Shown one piece after another: positions 35,359 through 46,770 of a DNA stretch of 64,000 nt (the first letter of the stretch is position 1; every line of letters starts with the position of its first letter). The stretch comes from Pyrus communis (taxonomy: Eukaryota > Streptophyta > Magnoliopsida > Rosales > Rosaceae): contig NC_084812.1 in the NCBI RefSeq assembly GCF_963583255.1, positions 26,987,065 through 27,051,064 on the forward strand, given 5' to 3'. The notes beneath the pieces were generated by a model, which did no database searches, was not told the origin of the DNA, and saw only the letters and a program-made list of their open reading frames with translations. Both the position numbers and the translations under genes were made by a program.

Positions 35359-36999
35359 TGTTTCTCTCTGTTTCTCCCACCGAAATCTCGGACACAATTT
35401 GCTAAACTCAAGGCCAATAATGCATACGATACGAACATCGAAACACCCACCGACCCCCTCTGCAAAACAACACTTCTGCTCATTTTATATATAAATCAAA
35501 CCCTCCTCACCATTTCTCCTGTTCTTCTTCTTTCACAAATATTTAGAGGGTTTTATATGGTCAGGTTGATGGCATTTTTATGCAGGCCTTTTTATTTCAT
35601 ATAATATGTTTTGGTCGAACTACCAAAATTTGGAGGTTGCTAGTATTTTGATCAAGCAAGCACATGTAATTTTTAAAAGCCAATTTGATTAGTCAAATTT
35701 GATTACCACCAATAGTTATGATGATAGAATGAGAAATAAAATTTGATTAGTCAGTTCATTGGATTAACTACGACTGAAAACCATGGCATATTTCAGATTT
35801 TCTATTTCAATTCTAATTGCTAATGTTTTTGGTTGGAATGTTTAACCATGTACTACTGATGTCTTTATCAATTTTGTAAGCATATGGAAATATACATTTA
35901 CACTGGAAAAGTGATGCCGCCTCTCCATTTAGCAAGCTGACATCTGCCAAAGCAGAGCATTGTGTTTCATCGACTTGATTTGGATTTTGGGTTTTTGGTA
36001 TAATCTTTTTCTTTGGTCTTAATTGCTGACAAAATTTTGTGGTGGATACGAAAGGTGATTAATTGTTTCCTGCATAACTTACTTATGCCGTGACATCCCT
36101 TATTATTTGGAATAATATGTTTTGGTTCCTTGTTTCGGTGGCATCGGAAGGTTTTCGTACTAGCATAACCAACTGATTATTCAGAACCCAATTTTGACTG
36201 CAACCTAAATATTAGAAACAGGCGTAACAACTCAAATATTGCTTGACATATTTGCAGGAGACAAAATTGGTTCCTTTTGATTGTCTCAAAATTATTGTTG
36301 GTATATTGTGCCCATATATATGTGATTGTGATAACATATATTAAGGTTGCGTTACAGGGAAGCATATGCTAAGTTTTGGGCATATTTACTATATACATGC
36401 CTTTCAATGAATTTTAATATAATTCCTATACATGAAAGCCAGTCAAGACATATTTTGGCAACATTTGTTAAGCAAATGACGTGTATAGTGTTGCTTGTAT
36501 GGCTAATTTGGTTCAAGCATGTGTGATGACGACATATTTTTAATATTGTCGTGGGTTTTGGACTATACTATATTGTACTTTTTTGGGTTTTCACCAATTT
36601 CTCACAAAATGTGAATAAAATATATTGTGCTAAAACTGATTACGATGGGCTAGGCCTTTTATAGCAATATTAACTCCATAAGGAATCTGCATGACTAATC
36701 GATTCGATTTTGTCTACAATTTTATTTTCCTATCTCAGTGGTCATTTAATCATATATGACTAGTTAACCATAAAAATTGATGAATAATATGTTGGTTGAC
36801 TGAGAATGACAAAAAGCATTCAGTGGCAAGAACAAGAACATTGTGCAAATGAATAAGGTTTGTAGTAATTATGTGACAATTCTCATTTGTATTTTATTTA
36901 TTCTTATATGAGAATTATAGTTGGTCATGTGTGTGGAGCCTAAAATAATCTCAAAATTCTAGAGGTGATACATGGATTTTTGCTCAAGAAAGACAATAT
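35359..36999. other. Gene-free AT-rich DNA, possibly the decayed interior of the relic element to its left
   Basis: No frame over about 110 codons and no recognisable domain. Its position directly after an LTR and primer-binding site suggests remnants of a retrotransposon interior, but I see no gag or pol similarity. Confidence 0.35.
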
Positions 37000-37620
37000 T
37001 GCCCTCAATAAATGAGCATGATTCTTAGATGCTCCCACGCACAGCTCACACCCCTGAAGATCCCAGCAGCTGAATACGACTACCCACACCTCACCTTCCC
37101 TTGGCAAGGAAAAGTCAAAGCATTAAAGATAAAGATTAATTATCCAAATCCTATCTTTAATACATTCCCAATTGAACATTGGCTCCAATCAAGTAAGTAA
37201 TCCCAATTTAAATCAAATAGGGATAATTACTTCATTATCTCAAGATATTATTTCCTATTTAATATCTTGAGAATATTTCTCCATAAACCTTACCCAATAG
37301 AATGCCGCCATGTGTAGGGTAAAACCCTAACAATATGGTCGGCCCTATCCCTATAAATACCCCATATTCTACCAAAGTTCAGAAGCTTTTGCTACCCCTA
37401 AAAAGCCCTAAACACTTTATTCTCTCAGAGAAATTGACGTAGGCATCATAGATCCATAACCCACCCTCCCCCACCTAGTGGGTGCGTGAGACTTAGGTCT
37501 TTGATCAAATGTGTTGATTGTTTTGCAGGTGCATTTTCATCAAGATTGAAGACAGCGGAAATTTGCATCGACAATGTGATTATATATATGTTTATAAAGA
37601 AGTGGTGAACATATGAAGAC
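37000..37620 (+). mobile_element. Relic LTR (gypsy or TRIM type), boundaries uncertain
   Basis: A TATA box CTATAAATAC at 37351-37360 is followed by a leader containing TTGACGTAGGCATC and, further on, GTTTTGCAGGTGC and GAAATTTGCATCGACA near 37584. This series of blocks is typical of the R-U5 part of a common plant LTR type. Neither terminus was located with certainty and no internal coding sequence is evident. Confidence 0.4.
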
Positions 37621-39228
37621 ATTGTTGGCATGAGTCAACAATAATACAATAGGAATGAATTGTGTTTCCTAGTTCGAGAATAACTCTCCTTTTACGTCTT
37701 TAATATTACTTGTAGTACAAGGATTGAGGATGTATATATATGTGTTGCCTCCTATGAGAGAAGAATATTTAAAACCTTAGAATTAATTTTGTCTGACATG
37801 AGGTATGTAATTCATTCAAAGTATGTGATTTAATTGATAAGCATGAATTTTCAAAAATGTATTATTGTTCGTTAGTTTCTCTTATGCCTAAAGAATTTAA
37901 ACAATATTTTGATCAATCAATTTTTAGTGCCATAAGGGGAGAAGAAAAGAAATTATGCAAAGCTAATGTATGACATGTATTGGAGATATTTCTTAGGAAA
38001 AAAGAAAAAATAAAAAAAGGGAACTTTGGTTGTTCTTTTATTTAATTTGGTACTTACAAGGCTAATGCATGATTTTATTGCCAACGTTTTAGTAATTTTG
38101 TGCTATGGAAAGAATGGTATAAAAGGAAAGGAACCTATTTGACTTAAGCAAGTATTTGGGCGATTTCACAAATTAGCTTTTAAATTAAAGGAATGTATTG
38201 CTCTTTCGCATTACATAAAGTATTTTTAAGCAATTGGCTCCATAATGATAAGTCTTGGCATTCTTGTGGTGGAAGTGTGATATAACTTGTTTTATATGTG
38301 ATTAATCTCTTTCAGTAAGGTTCTTGAGATTAATTAAATACCTAAGGGAGTCATGAATGAGATTAGTAAATTAATGTCATTTGCTAGCAAGACTCGAAGC
38401 TTAAATCATGTTATCATAGTTTTGTCACTTATAGCTAATTAACCCATGTGATTTTTGTATTGTTTCGGGGCGGAGATGATCAATGCCTTTTCAACTAAGT
38501 AAGCCGCAACGGCTTAGTTGAGGATGGGACCATGTTTTTGAGAACTTCGGTTAACATTGCATCTTAATTAGAATAAAAGGGATAATCTTCTTGCTTGCAT
38601 GTGTGGATTATTCCTTTTAGTTTAATTAAGATGGCATAGTATGAGTTTTATTTCATATAAGTTATGAAAATCTTCATCTGCCCGCAGGTGTTGAAGTTTT
38701 TCATGAAGGTACTCTTGTGACATATAATCAAGTACTAGAAACTAGTTAATTTTCTTGCCTATAGGTGTAAATTAATCTAGTTTCATGAAGTTTATTGGGG
38801 AATAAAGTTCCATGTCTTCAGTTACAAATGTTTCCACTATGAGCCCCATTATAGGTTGTGGTTCTAAGGCAAGGAAATTGGTTGCATCATGATATATTTT
38901 TGTCTCTTCATTAGACTTGTTGATGCAAAGTATTGGATCCATGAAGGGTTAATCAAGGATTGCTAAGGTACACATTGTTTAAGTGTAACGCTTGTAAATA
39001 TTTTCAATTTGAACTTTGATGTTTGTTTAGAGGATGAAATTTGATTACTTGAGTTTCCTTTGGACATCGAAATTGAAATAACATGAAATTTAATTTGGTA
39101 GAGATGTTTAGATTCATGATAGATGAACATAATTTTTCTGGCGGATTGTGTCTTGATTAAGATCGGATGAATGACACGTCTAATGGTCACCAAATGACCT
39201 AAATTTTTTATATGTTCAACATATATAT
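37621..39228. other. Gene-free AT-rich stretch
   Basis: No coding similarity found. A GC-rich hairpin occurs at 38492-38520, with CAACTAAG...AGCCG pairing to CGGCTTAGTTG and a three-base bulge. A short frame at 37881-37970 reads MPKEFKQYFDQS, weakly suggestive of a Copia gag relic, which I do not press. Confidence 0.4.
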
Positions 39229-39243
39229 TCTATATATATTAGG

Positions 39244-40330
39244 GGCACATTTACGTACCCGTAATTGGAATCAATTTACGGAATCGGATTCTGATTACGG
39301 GATACACCTTTGTTTACTTAATCTTGGGGCATCATAAAAACATGTGGGGTGCACACCAATTGGGGAATCCCACTGCTGATTTTGGAGGAATTGGACTCCC
39401 TACATGAGGGAGGTATTTCAATTCCTGGACTGGAGGGGAATTGGGAATGAACTTCTTTTACCAATTATGCCCTCACTTGGTTGTAATTATTCCAATACTG
39501 CCCTTCATCTTACTGTGATCATCTCCTTCACCAAAGCTGCTACTTCATCTACCTCACGACTAGATGCTGCTCCACCAAGCCCAGATCCCATACCCACTAC
39601 ACCTACTCTCTGTTTGCCCCTAAGAATCAAGGAATCTTGAAAATTAGAGCACTAACCACTTCTTCCTCTCCATCTCCCTTCTGTATCACCATTGTATCAC
39701 CATAAACCTGAGAAAGAAATAGGCATGAGCAAATGAATTTCTTTGAATTTCCGGGTTATTTCTTTTTTGGGGTAGGAATGACTTGACTCTCCAATTGCTT
39801 TGTGGGTTCTTTCTTCTGTGGGGTGGGAAGGTCTTGACGGCTTTGAAGGTATCTGGGTTCTCTTTTCTGCGGGTAGGAAGATGAATGTGGCTAGGTTTTT
39901 TTATTTTTAATTAGATTATAATCTAATTTATACACAATAAATCAATAATGCATATTTTAACTCTTTACTTTAATTGGTTTTTTTATTTTTAATTAGATTA
40001 TAATCTAATTTATACACAATAAATCAATAATGCATATTTTAACTCTTTACTTTAATTAAATAAATAAAAATATCTAATTAAAATGTTTATAAACATAAAT
40101 ATAGAATAAAATAAAATAAAATAAATAAGGGTAATTTAGTAATCATATTGATATTTATTCCGATTCAGCTGAATTAGTAAACAACTTATATGAACTCAAT
40201 TTTATTCATATTCTGACTCCTGAACATTTAAGTAAACAACTTCAACAGGAATCTGATTTTGACTCCTCTTCATTCAAATTTCTCCTCAACTCAATTCCTC
40301 CTATTTCGATTACGGATACATAAACGAGCC
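39244..40330. mobile_element. 1.1 kb MITE-like element with about 28 bp terminal inverted repeats
   Basis: The left end GGCACATTTACGTACCCGTA and the reverse complement of the right end GGCTCGTTTATGTATCCGTA match in roughly 22 of the first 28 positions. Subterminal regions also share ATTACGG and GATTCTGAT-type motifs in inverted order. Flanks are TTA on the left and ATA on the right, a possible 3 bp PIF/Harbinger-type duplication with one change. No transposase is present. Confidence 0.6.
39894..40057. repeat. Perfect tandem duplication of 82 bp inside the MITE
   Basis: Copies at 39894-39975 and 39976-40057 look identical. Each contains a 20 bp perfect palindrome centred in AATTAGATTATAATCTAATT. 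The sequence is AT-rich and non-coding. Confidence 0.9.
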
Positions 40331-40714
40331 ATAAAACCCAAACTGATGTGGTACTGTTCTAGAGCAGTAAAATGGCGAAAATGCCCTTACAATGCTGTCC
40401 TGTCTGCCTTTCGTTTAGGCTTCTCTACAGTAAAAAGGCATTTTTTCCCTTCCACTCCACCTGTCGACCATCGCAGCGTCTTCTGGCATCTTCGCTTTCT
40501 TTTCACTATTTTTCCTTCCGTTGCTTTTCACTTCTTTTCCTCTAATTTGAGTTCGATTGTTTTGGCTTCTGTGGTTTTGGTTTCGTTTGCTCCCTCTCCC
40601 TTTTTCTCTGTTGTTCTCTCTCCCAGAAACCCTTCGTTCTCCATTTGCCGTTATCGTCCAACTCCGATTTAGCTACCTTTCGTCAACTCCATTTACTTTA
40701 ATTTTCCTGCATAG

Positions 40715-40833
40715 CTTTCTGTCCGAAGCTCCAAATTCTTGGCCAAACGGAACAGCGAACTTCCCGATGGTCACCAGCTCCAGTTCAAGGTCGAGAAGCA
40801 CTCGGTCAATGACGTCCCCGACGCCAAGATTTC
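40715..40833 (+). pseudogene. Exon-like, GC-rich coding fragment in Helitron 1 (origin unknown)
   Basis: The segment is bounded by an acceptor-like TGCATAG and a strong donor-like GTAAGG. The frame is open across it and has marked G/C preference at third positions, unlike the AT-rich surroundings; it reads FLAKRNSELPDGHQLQFKVE and goes on with KHSVNDVPDAKIS. I do not recognise the parent protein. A fragment of a host gene captured by the Helitron is the simplest reading. Confidence 0.4.
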
Positions 40834-41907
40834 GTAAGGTCTCAATATCGAACTGGTTTGATTTTTGTGTACCTGATTTAAATTTTTTTGGTGATTTGCT
40901 TTTGGCTGTCTGATCTGGTTTGATTTTTGCTTTCAAGAAACGTTGGTCTTCGAATATTGGGGTTTTTGTCTGCAAGCCCTTTGTGATCAAGTACGTATTT
41001 TTTTCTTTGATTAAATGTTTTTGTTTTCAGTTTTGTAAGCATTCATCTTTTACTAATTGTCTAAGAGCTTCCATGGGATCTGCCCCATGTTGTTACTTCG
41101 CGATTACCTCCGTTGGGGTTGAAAAAACCACAAATGCAATGTAAGTCTGAAAACTAATCAAAAGGTTTTAGAAATTTTAAATTTTTTTTTTTTTATCGTA
41201 AAGGTTTTTAAAAATTCGGATCATGTTTGCATTTTTATCCAATCTCATGCTCTAGCAATGCTTATAAAGATGACTGTTAGATTATCAAAGGACTCTGGAA
41301 TGGTAGAAAATGCAAAAGGTCTGCAAGAATTGAGTTTTATTTGTTTTGTTATAGGAATTCAAATAATGATAAAAAATCTAACATTTTGTTCCAGAAGTTG
41401 CAATTTAATCCTACATCGACAAATTTCTCTGATGGCCACTGACTAGAGCTTGACATTCAGATTCGATGGCTAGATTGGCAACAAATTTATTGGGAAATGC
41501 ATCTTCAAAGGTATGCCTCTGGAGCAAATTTAAAGGTAGGAATTTTTAATTTTTCGTGAAATCAATGTTTTGTCGTGGAAGGAGTTTATAATAGATTGGT
41601 TGGACAAGTACATAGTGTTTGTTTGGTTGAATGTAGAAAGGAATTGGAAGAATTATGAACGTATTGCATGGAGGAAATTGTAATAAGTTCACTGGCCAAA
41701 GCTTGATGTTGGCATGACAACAAATTTACTTGCAAATGCATATTCAAAAGTATGCCTTTTTGTTGTTTCTTGGTGAAAAATTGATTAGCGATGATTGCTA
41801 TTGTTTATTCATGGTTGATTGAGCATTTTTGTTATATGAAACCATAAAGAACGGTTGCCTCCATGCTAAGTTTTTTATATATTTCTTGATGCATTTCTGT
41901 TGATCAG

Positions 41908-42565
41908 GCATAGATGGACCGGTCGATATGAAGCGCATCTGTGGGACAATAGTTGCAACAAAGAAGGGTAGAGCAGGAAGGGAAGGCAAGGTTTGTCAAG
42001 AAAACACAATGATGTTTTTAATTGCAAGAAATGTGCATTTTTTTCCAGTCAAATTCTGCTTTTGTTCTGACTATTTTCCATACTATATGCTGATTCTATT
42101 TTTTAATTTTTGGTTTTTCTTTGATTAGCTGGGGAATTACAGTCAAATGATGAATCTTCAGTTTACATGGGTAAGCATTTTTTCACATATAATTTGGCTT
42201 ACCATTTTAACTGTCAAACCATGTTGTTTTAGTTCATGCTACTAATCATGCATTCAGTAGATTTATATATACAACAACGTTTAAATGCTAATTGATTACT
42301 AACATAATGTGGTCTTTACAGGAAAAGCAGTGGATTCTCAAGAGGGGCTTCAATGTACAGAAGAATTACAAGGTCTTAATAGCTATTCATAATTTTATAT
42401 AATAATTTAGATAAAATATTGATGAGAAATAATATAACTACCAAATAAAAATCTCTAAAATCTCTTTGTTTTGTTTCTTCTCTGTGTAGCAGACGTCATC
42501 AATATGGAATATGGCTAGCCATGATTGGAAAGGTTGTTGTAAATAAGGATCTCTTGGGACATTCA
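41908..42565 (+). pseudogene. Captured AINTEGUMENTA-like (AP2/ERF) gene fragment in Helitron 1
   Basis: Three exon-like pieces keep proper splice borders. 41908-41990 reads [16 protein letters not shown], a TAG stop at 41969-41971 replacing the expected Gln, then SRKGRQ: the core of AP2 repeat 1 of the AINTEGUMENTA/PLETHORA group. 42322-42372 reads KSSGFSRGASMYRRITR, and 42493-42565 reads RHQYGIWLAMIGKVVVNKDL: the linker and core of AP2 repeat 2 with substitutions at conserved positions (for example RVTR-type Arg/Gly and QARIG changed). The rest of repeat 1 and the linker between repeats are not recognisable. Active proteins of this family are DNA-binding regulators of meristems and organ growth; this copy cannot encode one. 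Retained introns suggest capture of genomic DNA. Confidence 0.8.
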
Positions 42566-43570
42566 GTGAGTGATTTTTCAAACTTTATTTGCTTTTTGTA
42601 TCTAAAAATTTTCCTAATATTTTTAATATAATCAGTGAAACCACGATTTCATGTACTAGCTAGCTACTAGGATGCTAGGTTTTTGTATGATTCTGATTAT
42701 TTGAGGTATCTGAATACAGTTTTGTTCAAAGTAGGAAAATCAATTTAAACTCGAGCTTCTTTACAAGCTTGAGGAGAGATTTTAGTCTTATAATGATTAA
42801 CAATAAGATGCAACTAGGGTAACACATGTACTGCACATATTGCTAACTATGCTAGACCAAAAGTATCATCATTATTGCTTAAACATACCAATCAGTTTAC
42901 ATTATGTGAACGCATATGACGACTGAGGGGTTTAACCCTCAATTGCAATCTCATCCTGACTGATACGTGTAATTTTGTGTTTACACCATACTAATCAATA
43001 TTTTTTTCATATGTTTAATCAAACTCTTAACTAATGTACATTTCGCAGAGACAAATGGGCAAAAACTTGATGACATCCTATAAAATTGCCAGAAAAAGGT
43101 CATTTCCAACTCATGCAAAACCAGATTTCTTTCCCATAGAAAAACACTAGGTAAACACAATCTATCCTTATTTTGTTCATAATATAATTCTATTGTGATA
43201 CAATTTTGTTTCATGTATTTCAATCCTTTTCTTTTCCCTTTCCTAGGGTACCTCCTTTAAACTACTTTTCCCATTCTTCTTATCGGTCAGAAGATGTCTT
43301 TTTGCCAGTTCTGAACAAAGGTCATTCCTCACTGTATAATTTTTTTACCAATGTCCAAATCTTAAACCATTGCATGCTCATGTTTGCCGATCTTTGTCAC
43401 CAATTTCAAACAGTGATGTAGAAGATATCTCAAAAGAAAATGCGCAGGACTTTGACCAAGTTCCTAACAAGCTATTGAAAAAAAGTCATTTCCAACTGCT
43501 GCAAAAACAGATTCCGGTTCTTCCAAAAAAGATTAGGTAACTACTCTTTATACTTGCTTTTTGTACAAGT

Positions 43571-43654
43571 TGTAATTTATCTGTACACAAATTCAACAAA
43601 TCTATTCTCATTTGTAATTTATCTGTACACAAATTCAACAAATCTATTCTCATT
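43571..43654. repeat. 42 bp tandem duplication near the 3' end of Helitron 1
   Basis: Two adjacent copies beginning TGTAATTTATCTGTACACAA at 43571 and 43613. Similar small duplications occur nearby: TTCATTTCTCATCTTTAGAG twice at about 44330-44390 and GAAGCTGTCTATCAAACT at about 43670 and 43731. Confidence 0.85.
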
Positions 43655-44524
43655 TTCCAATTTTTTAAGAAGCTGTCTATCAAACTGACTACAGTCGAAA
43701 TTTAAGATTCTTAGCACATGCTTTGTTTTGAAGCTGTCTATCAAACTAACTATTTATAGTTGCCAAATGTTGTTATCTCACTGTCTTTACACAGTTTATT
43801 TAATCAGTTGTTTAGTATAAACAGTGCTGTCCTTGATTAAATAATAATGTCAAACAAAATTAAGAGAAAAATATAACTGCCCAATAAGAATGACTTACCG
43901 AATTACATCACAATAACAAAAGGTAAAGAATAAATAAAATGGCAAGTAAATGGCATTATATAATTTATATCAACTGATTGAGCACCTACTTCATATGGGA
44001 AGAAGAGGTCACAAAGGCAAAACAGGGAACAACAACTACTTCATATGGGAATAAGAGGTTAGTTTAATTGTAATTATTTTTTTTTTTGGTCAAATTCGAA
44101 GTTGGTTGGCTTGCATCTAATTTGGTCGTTTGCTTGCACAGGTTGAAGTCACTGGTTTTATTAATGCTGGTGATCGAAATCAATCCAAGTTAATGTGAAA
44201 ATGATATCATTATTTTGTTATGGTGAGAACTGATTTAAATTAAGAAATTACTTTTTTATACCTCTTTTGTGATCATTTACTGAGAATTTGTTAATTGTTT
44301 TAATATATATGAGGTAGGATTTCTACGTTCATTTCTCATCTTTAGAGATTGCTGAATTTCTACATTCATTTCTCATCTTTAGAGATTGTTGGATTTCATA
44401 TTGTCAAATAGTTTATGGATTTTCATATTAAGCGCATCAATATGTTGTTTCAGTAATTCAATTAGATGTGATAAAGTTGATGTGTTTATACCTTTAAACA
44501 CAATTTTTTCACACAATTTCTAAT

Positions 44525-44555
44525 CCCGCAGCAACGTGCGGGCAAAACTTTCTAG
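44525..44555 (+). other. 3' terminal hairpin and CTAG of Helitron 1
   Basis: A six-base-pair stem CCCGCA/TGCGGG with a six-base loop, followed by CAAAACTTT and CTAG, then T. This is the classic Helitron 3' termination structure. Confidence 0.85.
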
Positions 44556-45269
44556 TTCTATCTATACTAAAACCCGGTGGGAAAACCACTGTTCATTAAC
44601 AATGTGCTGACTGTCCTGCCCCTCGATTTCTTCATGTTTTTGGGCCTTCTTAGGGATTCTCCACTGAATTGGCGGTTTTACCCTTTTCCTCATTTTTGTT
44701 GCCGTGTGCCTCTGGAGGTGGAAACACGTTTTTCATTTTCTTGGTTGGGCTTTGGTTTCCTAACGATGAGCATGTGTCGATCATCGCATCGACTGTGCCT
44801 TTTCCCATTTTCTCTCTTACTATTGTTGCTTTCTTTCACTTTCACTTCAGTTTGGAGCTTTGCCTTAAGGCGGGCTGTGTGTTTTGTTGCTTTTAAATTT
44901 GGTTAGTCAATTTTCTGTCATTTATTCTGTTTTTGTTATGCTTTTTGTTTTCGTTTGGACCTTTAGTTTTTCTTTTCGGTTTCTGGTGTTGCAGGAGTGT
45001 GGTTTCAGTGATGGGTTTTTGGGATGTTTGATTTTATTTTTTGTTAGTCTTTCAGCAGGCTGTGACTTTGTGTTTTCGGAGATTTGAATGATTCTGTTTT
45101 GTTTTTACTTTTTGTTAGTCTTTCAACAATTTTGTGGTCCGGATTTGAACGGCTCTGTGGTCGCGATTTCCAGTTGCGGCGATTGAGTTTTTTCTTAGGT
45201 ATTAGTTTGTTTTGGTGGCCACAGTTTATCGAGTGATGTGGGTGTTGTATTTGGGTTTTTTGAGTTGTC

Positions 45270-45660
45270 TTTTGATTGTTTTGGGCGATTTGTTGCTTAA
45301 TTATTTTGTTGTCAAGCGTTTCTACATCGTTCAGTTGCTCTGTAAACATTTAAGATTGATTTTATTCTTGAAAGTTTATAGCTTTTGTTGGCTAACATAA
45401 AACCAGGTTTTGATTGTTTTTGATTATTTGGATAGTGTTCTTTTTAAAACTGAAATGGCCATGTGATTTCTTCTTTCGATTATTTGGTTTTGTTGGGTTC
45501 CCTTTTGATTATTTTAGGCGATCTGTTGCCTGATTATTTTGTCACTAAGCACTTCTGCGTGGTTGAGTTGCTCTGTAAAGATTTAAAATTAGTTTTTCTC
45601 TTCAAAGTTTACAGCTTCTGTTGCTTGACATAAAATTAGGTTTTGATTGTTTTGGAGCAT
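45270..45660. repeat. Diverged tandem duplication of about 230 bp in Helitron 2
   Basis: Blocks such as GCGATTTGTTGCTTAATTA and GTTGCTCTGTAAACATTTAA at 45288-45352 recur as GCGATCTGTTGCCTGATTA and GTTGCTCTGTAAAGATTTAA near 45518-45590, followed in both by a similar AGCTTTTGTTG/AGCTTCTGTTG and GGTTTTGATTGTTTT. Non-coding. Confidence 0.6.
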
Positions 45661-46439
45661 TTTGATAATCTATACCGGTGTTGTGTTTCTTTTGGACAAT
45701 AATTTTTTGTGGCATTATTGAAAGTTTATCAGGTGATGTGTTTGTTTAAATTGGATGAGTGCGGTTTTGTGTGTATTAGTTATTAATTTCAAATGTCGGT
45801 ATTATATGAAAGATTATGTAGTTTTAATCTTGATGAATGGTGTTTGAGCATGGAATTGGCCGTAATAAATGATGATGTGGTTCATGTATTGTTGGTGGTA
45901 TTCAAGTGATCTCTTTTTTTTTCCCTTGGTTTATCATTTTTGGTGTTTTAATTGAATTGACTATTCTTTTGCGTTTTTGTTTAACAATTTATTCAATTAT
46001 TTCATTTCTTTTTTAGCTTATATTCTGCTTCGATTAGATGATGTTCAGGTTTCTTGAGCTTTCTGTCTAGGCTATTTGTGAATTTACAGACCTTGGATTT
46101 CATTTTAGTAGTTTAAATGGTAGATCAAGGTCCAACTCCTATTAATCAATTGGTGCCGTATGAAAGAATTGTGAAAATTAAAGTCCGTATTTGCAGAATA
46201 TGGTGGTCGAGATTTCTAGGCATGATTTATAAATATACAGGGCTTCACTGTATATTAGTTGATGAAAGGGTGAGAAAATCAATCTTTAATAATATTGACT
46301 GATAAGTGTTTAACAACACATTTTAACTATTTCTTATTTGTTCTAATACAAATGGCATAACATTTCTCCTGTCCAGGATAAACAGTGCGTGCAATTGATT
46401 TTTAATCTTTGTATTCTTTGATTTTCTGTCGTAGAATAA

Positions 46440-46770
46440 TATATCAGTTTCCATGTTAGCTCTATGCAATGTGTAAATTTTTTGATGCATATCCGTTGTC
46501 TTTAAACTGTTAATTACGCTGATAAATTGACTCTCAGTATTTACTATCCATGTTACTCTATGATATTTGTCATATGTGTCTACTTTCATATTATTTCAAG
46601 TGTTAGGTATATCAACTGTTATACTAACTCTATATAACATGTAAATTTTTTTATGCATATCCATCACCTTTAAAATGTTAATTACAACAATAAATTGGCT
46701 TTGACTATTCACTATCCATGTTAGTTTTTAATGTTTGTTGTTTGCATCTATTTTCATGTTATTCCAAGTG
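46440..46770. repeat. Diverged tandem duplication of about 175 bp in Helitron 2
   Basis: The order of blocks TTAGCTCTATGCAATGTGTAA, GATGCATATCCGTTG, ACTATCCATGTTA and TATTTCAAGTGTTAGG at 46455-46605 is repeated in mutated form at 46622-46770. It lies in the first intron of the RPA-like pseudogene. Confidence 0.55.

Larger units (their letters stand above)
39229..44555 (+). mobile_element. Helitron 1, carrying captured gene exons
   Basis: The 3' end is clear: hairpin CCCGCA-GCAACG-TGCGGG at 44525-44542, then nine bases and CTAG at 44552-44555, followed by host T. The family match to the end of the next Helitron (54052-54082) is close. The 5' end is inferred: TCTATATATATTA at 39229-39241 is followed by a MITE and then ATAAAACCC at 40331, resembling the TCTATACTAAAACCC start of Helitron 2 when the MITE is removed. 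The base before TC is T, not A, so this end is tentative. Contents include AINTEGUMENTA-like AP2 exons (41908-42565), a GC-rich exon-like segment (40715-40833) and a tail (43411-43540) similar to the end of the RPA-like gene in Helitron 2. Confidence 0.65.

Noticed and set aside
35269..35604. Open frames through the poly-C/(CT)n tract
   Set aside because: Artefact of low-complexity DNA.
40259..40672. 137-codon plus frame spanning the right edge of the MITE and the Helitron 5' region
   Set aside because: It crosses an element junction and reads as hydrophobic low-complexity sequence; not a gene.
41258..41446. Short frame upstream of the AP2 exons as a further captured exon
   Set aside because: No AP2-family or other similarity, and no convincing splice borders.
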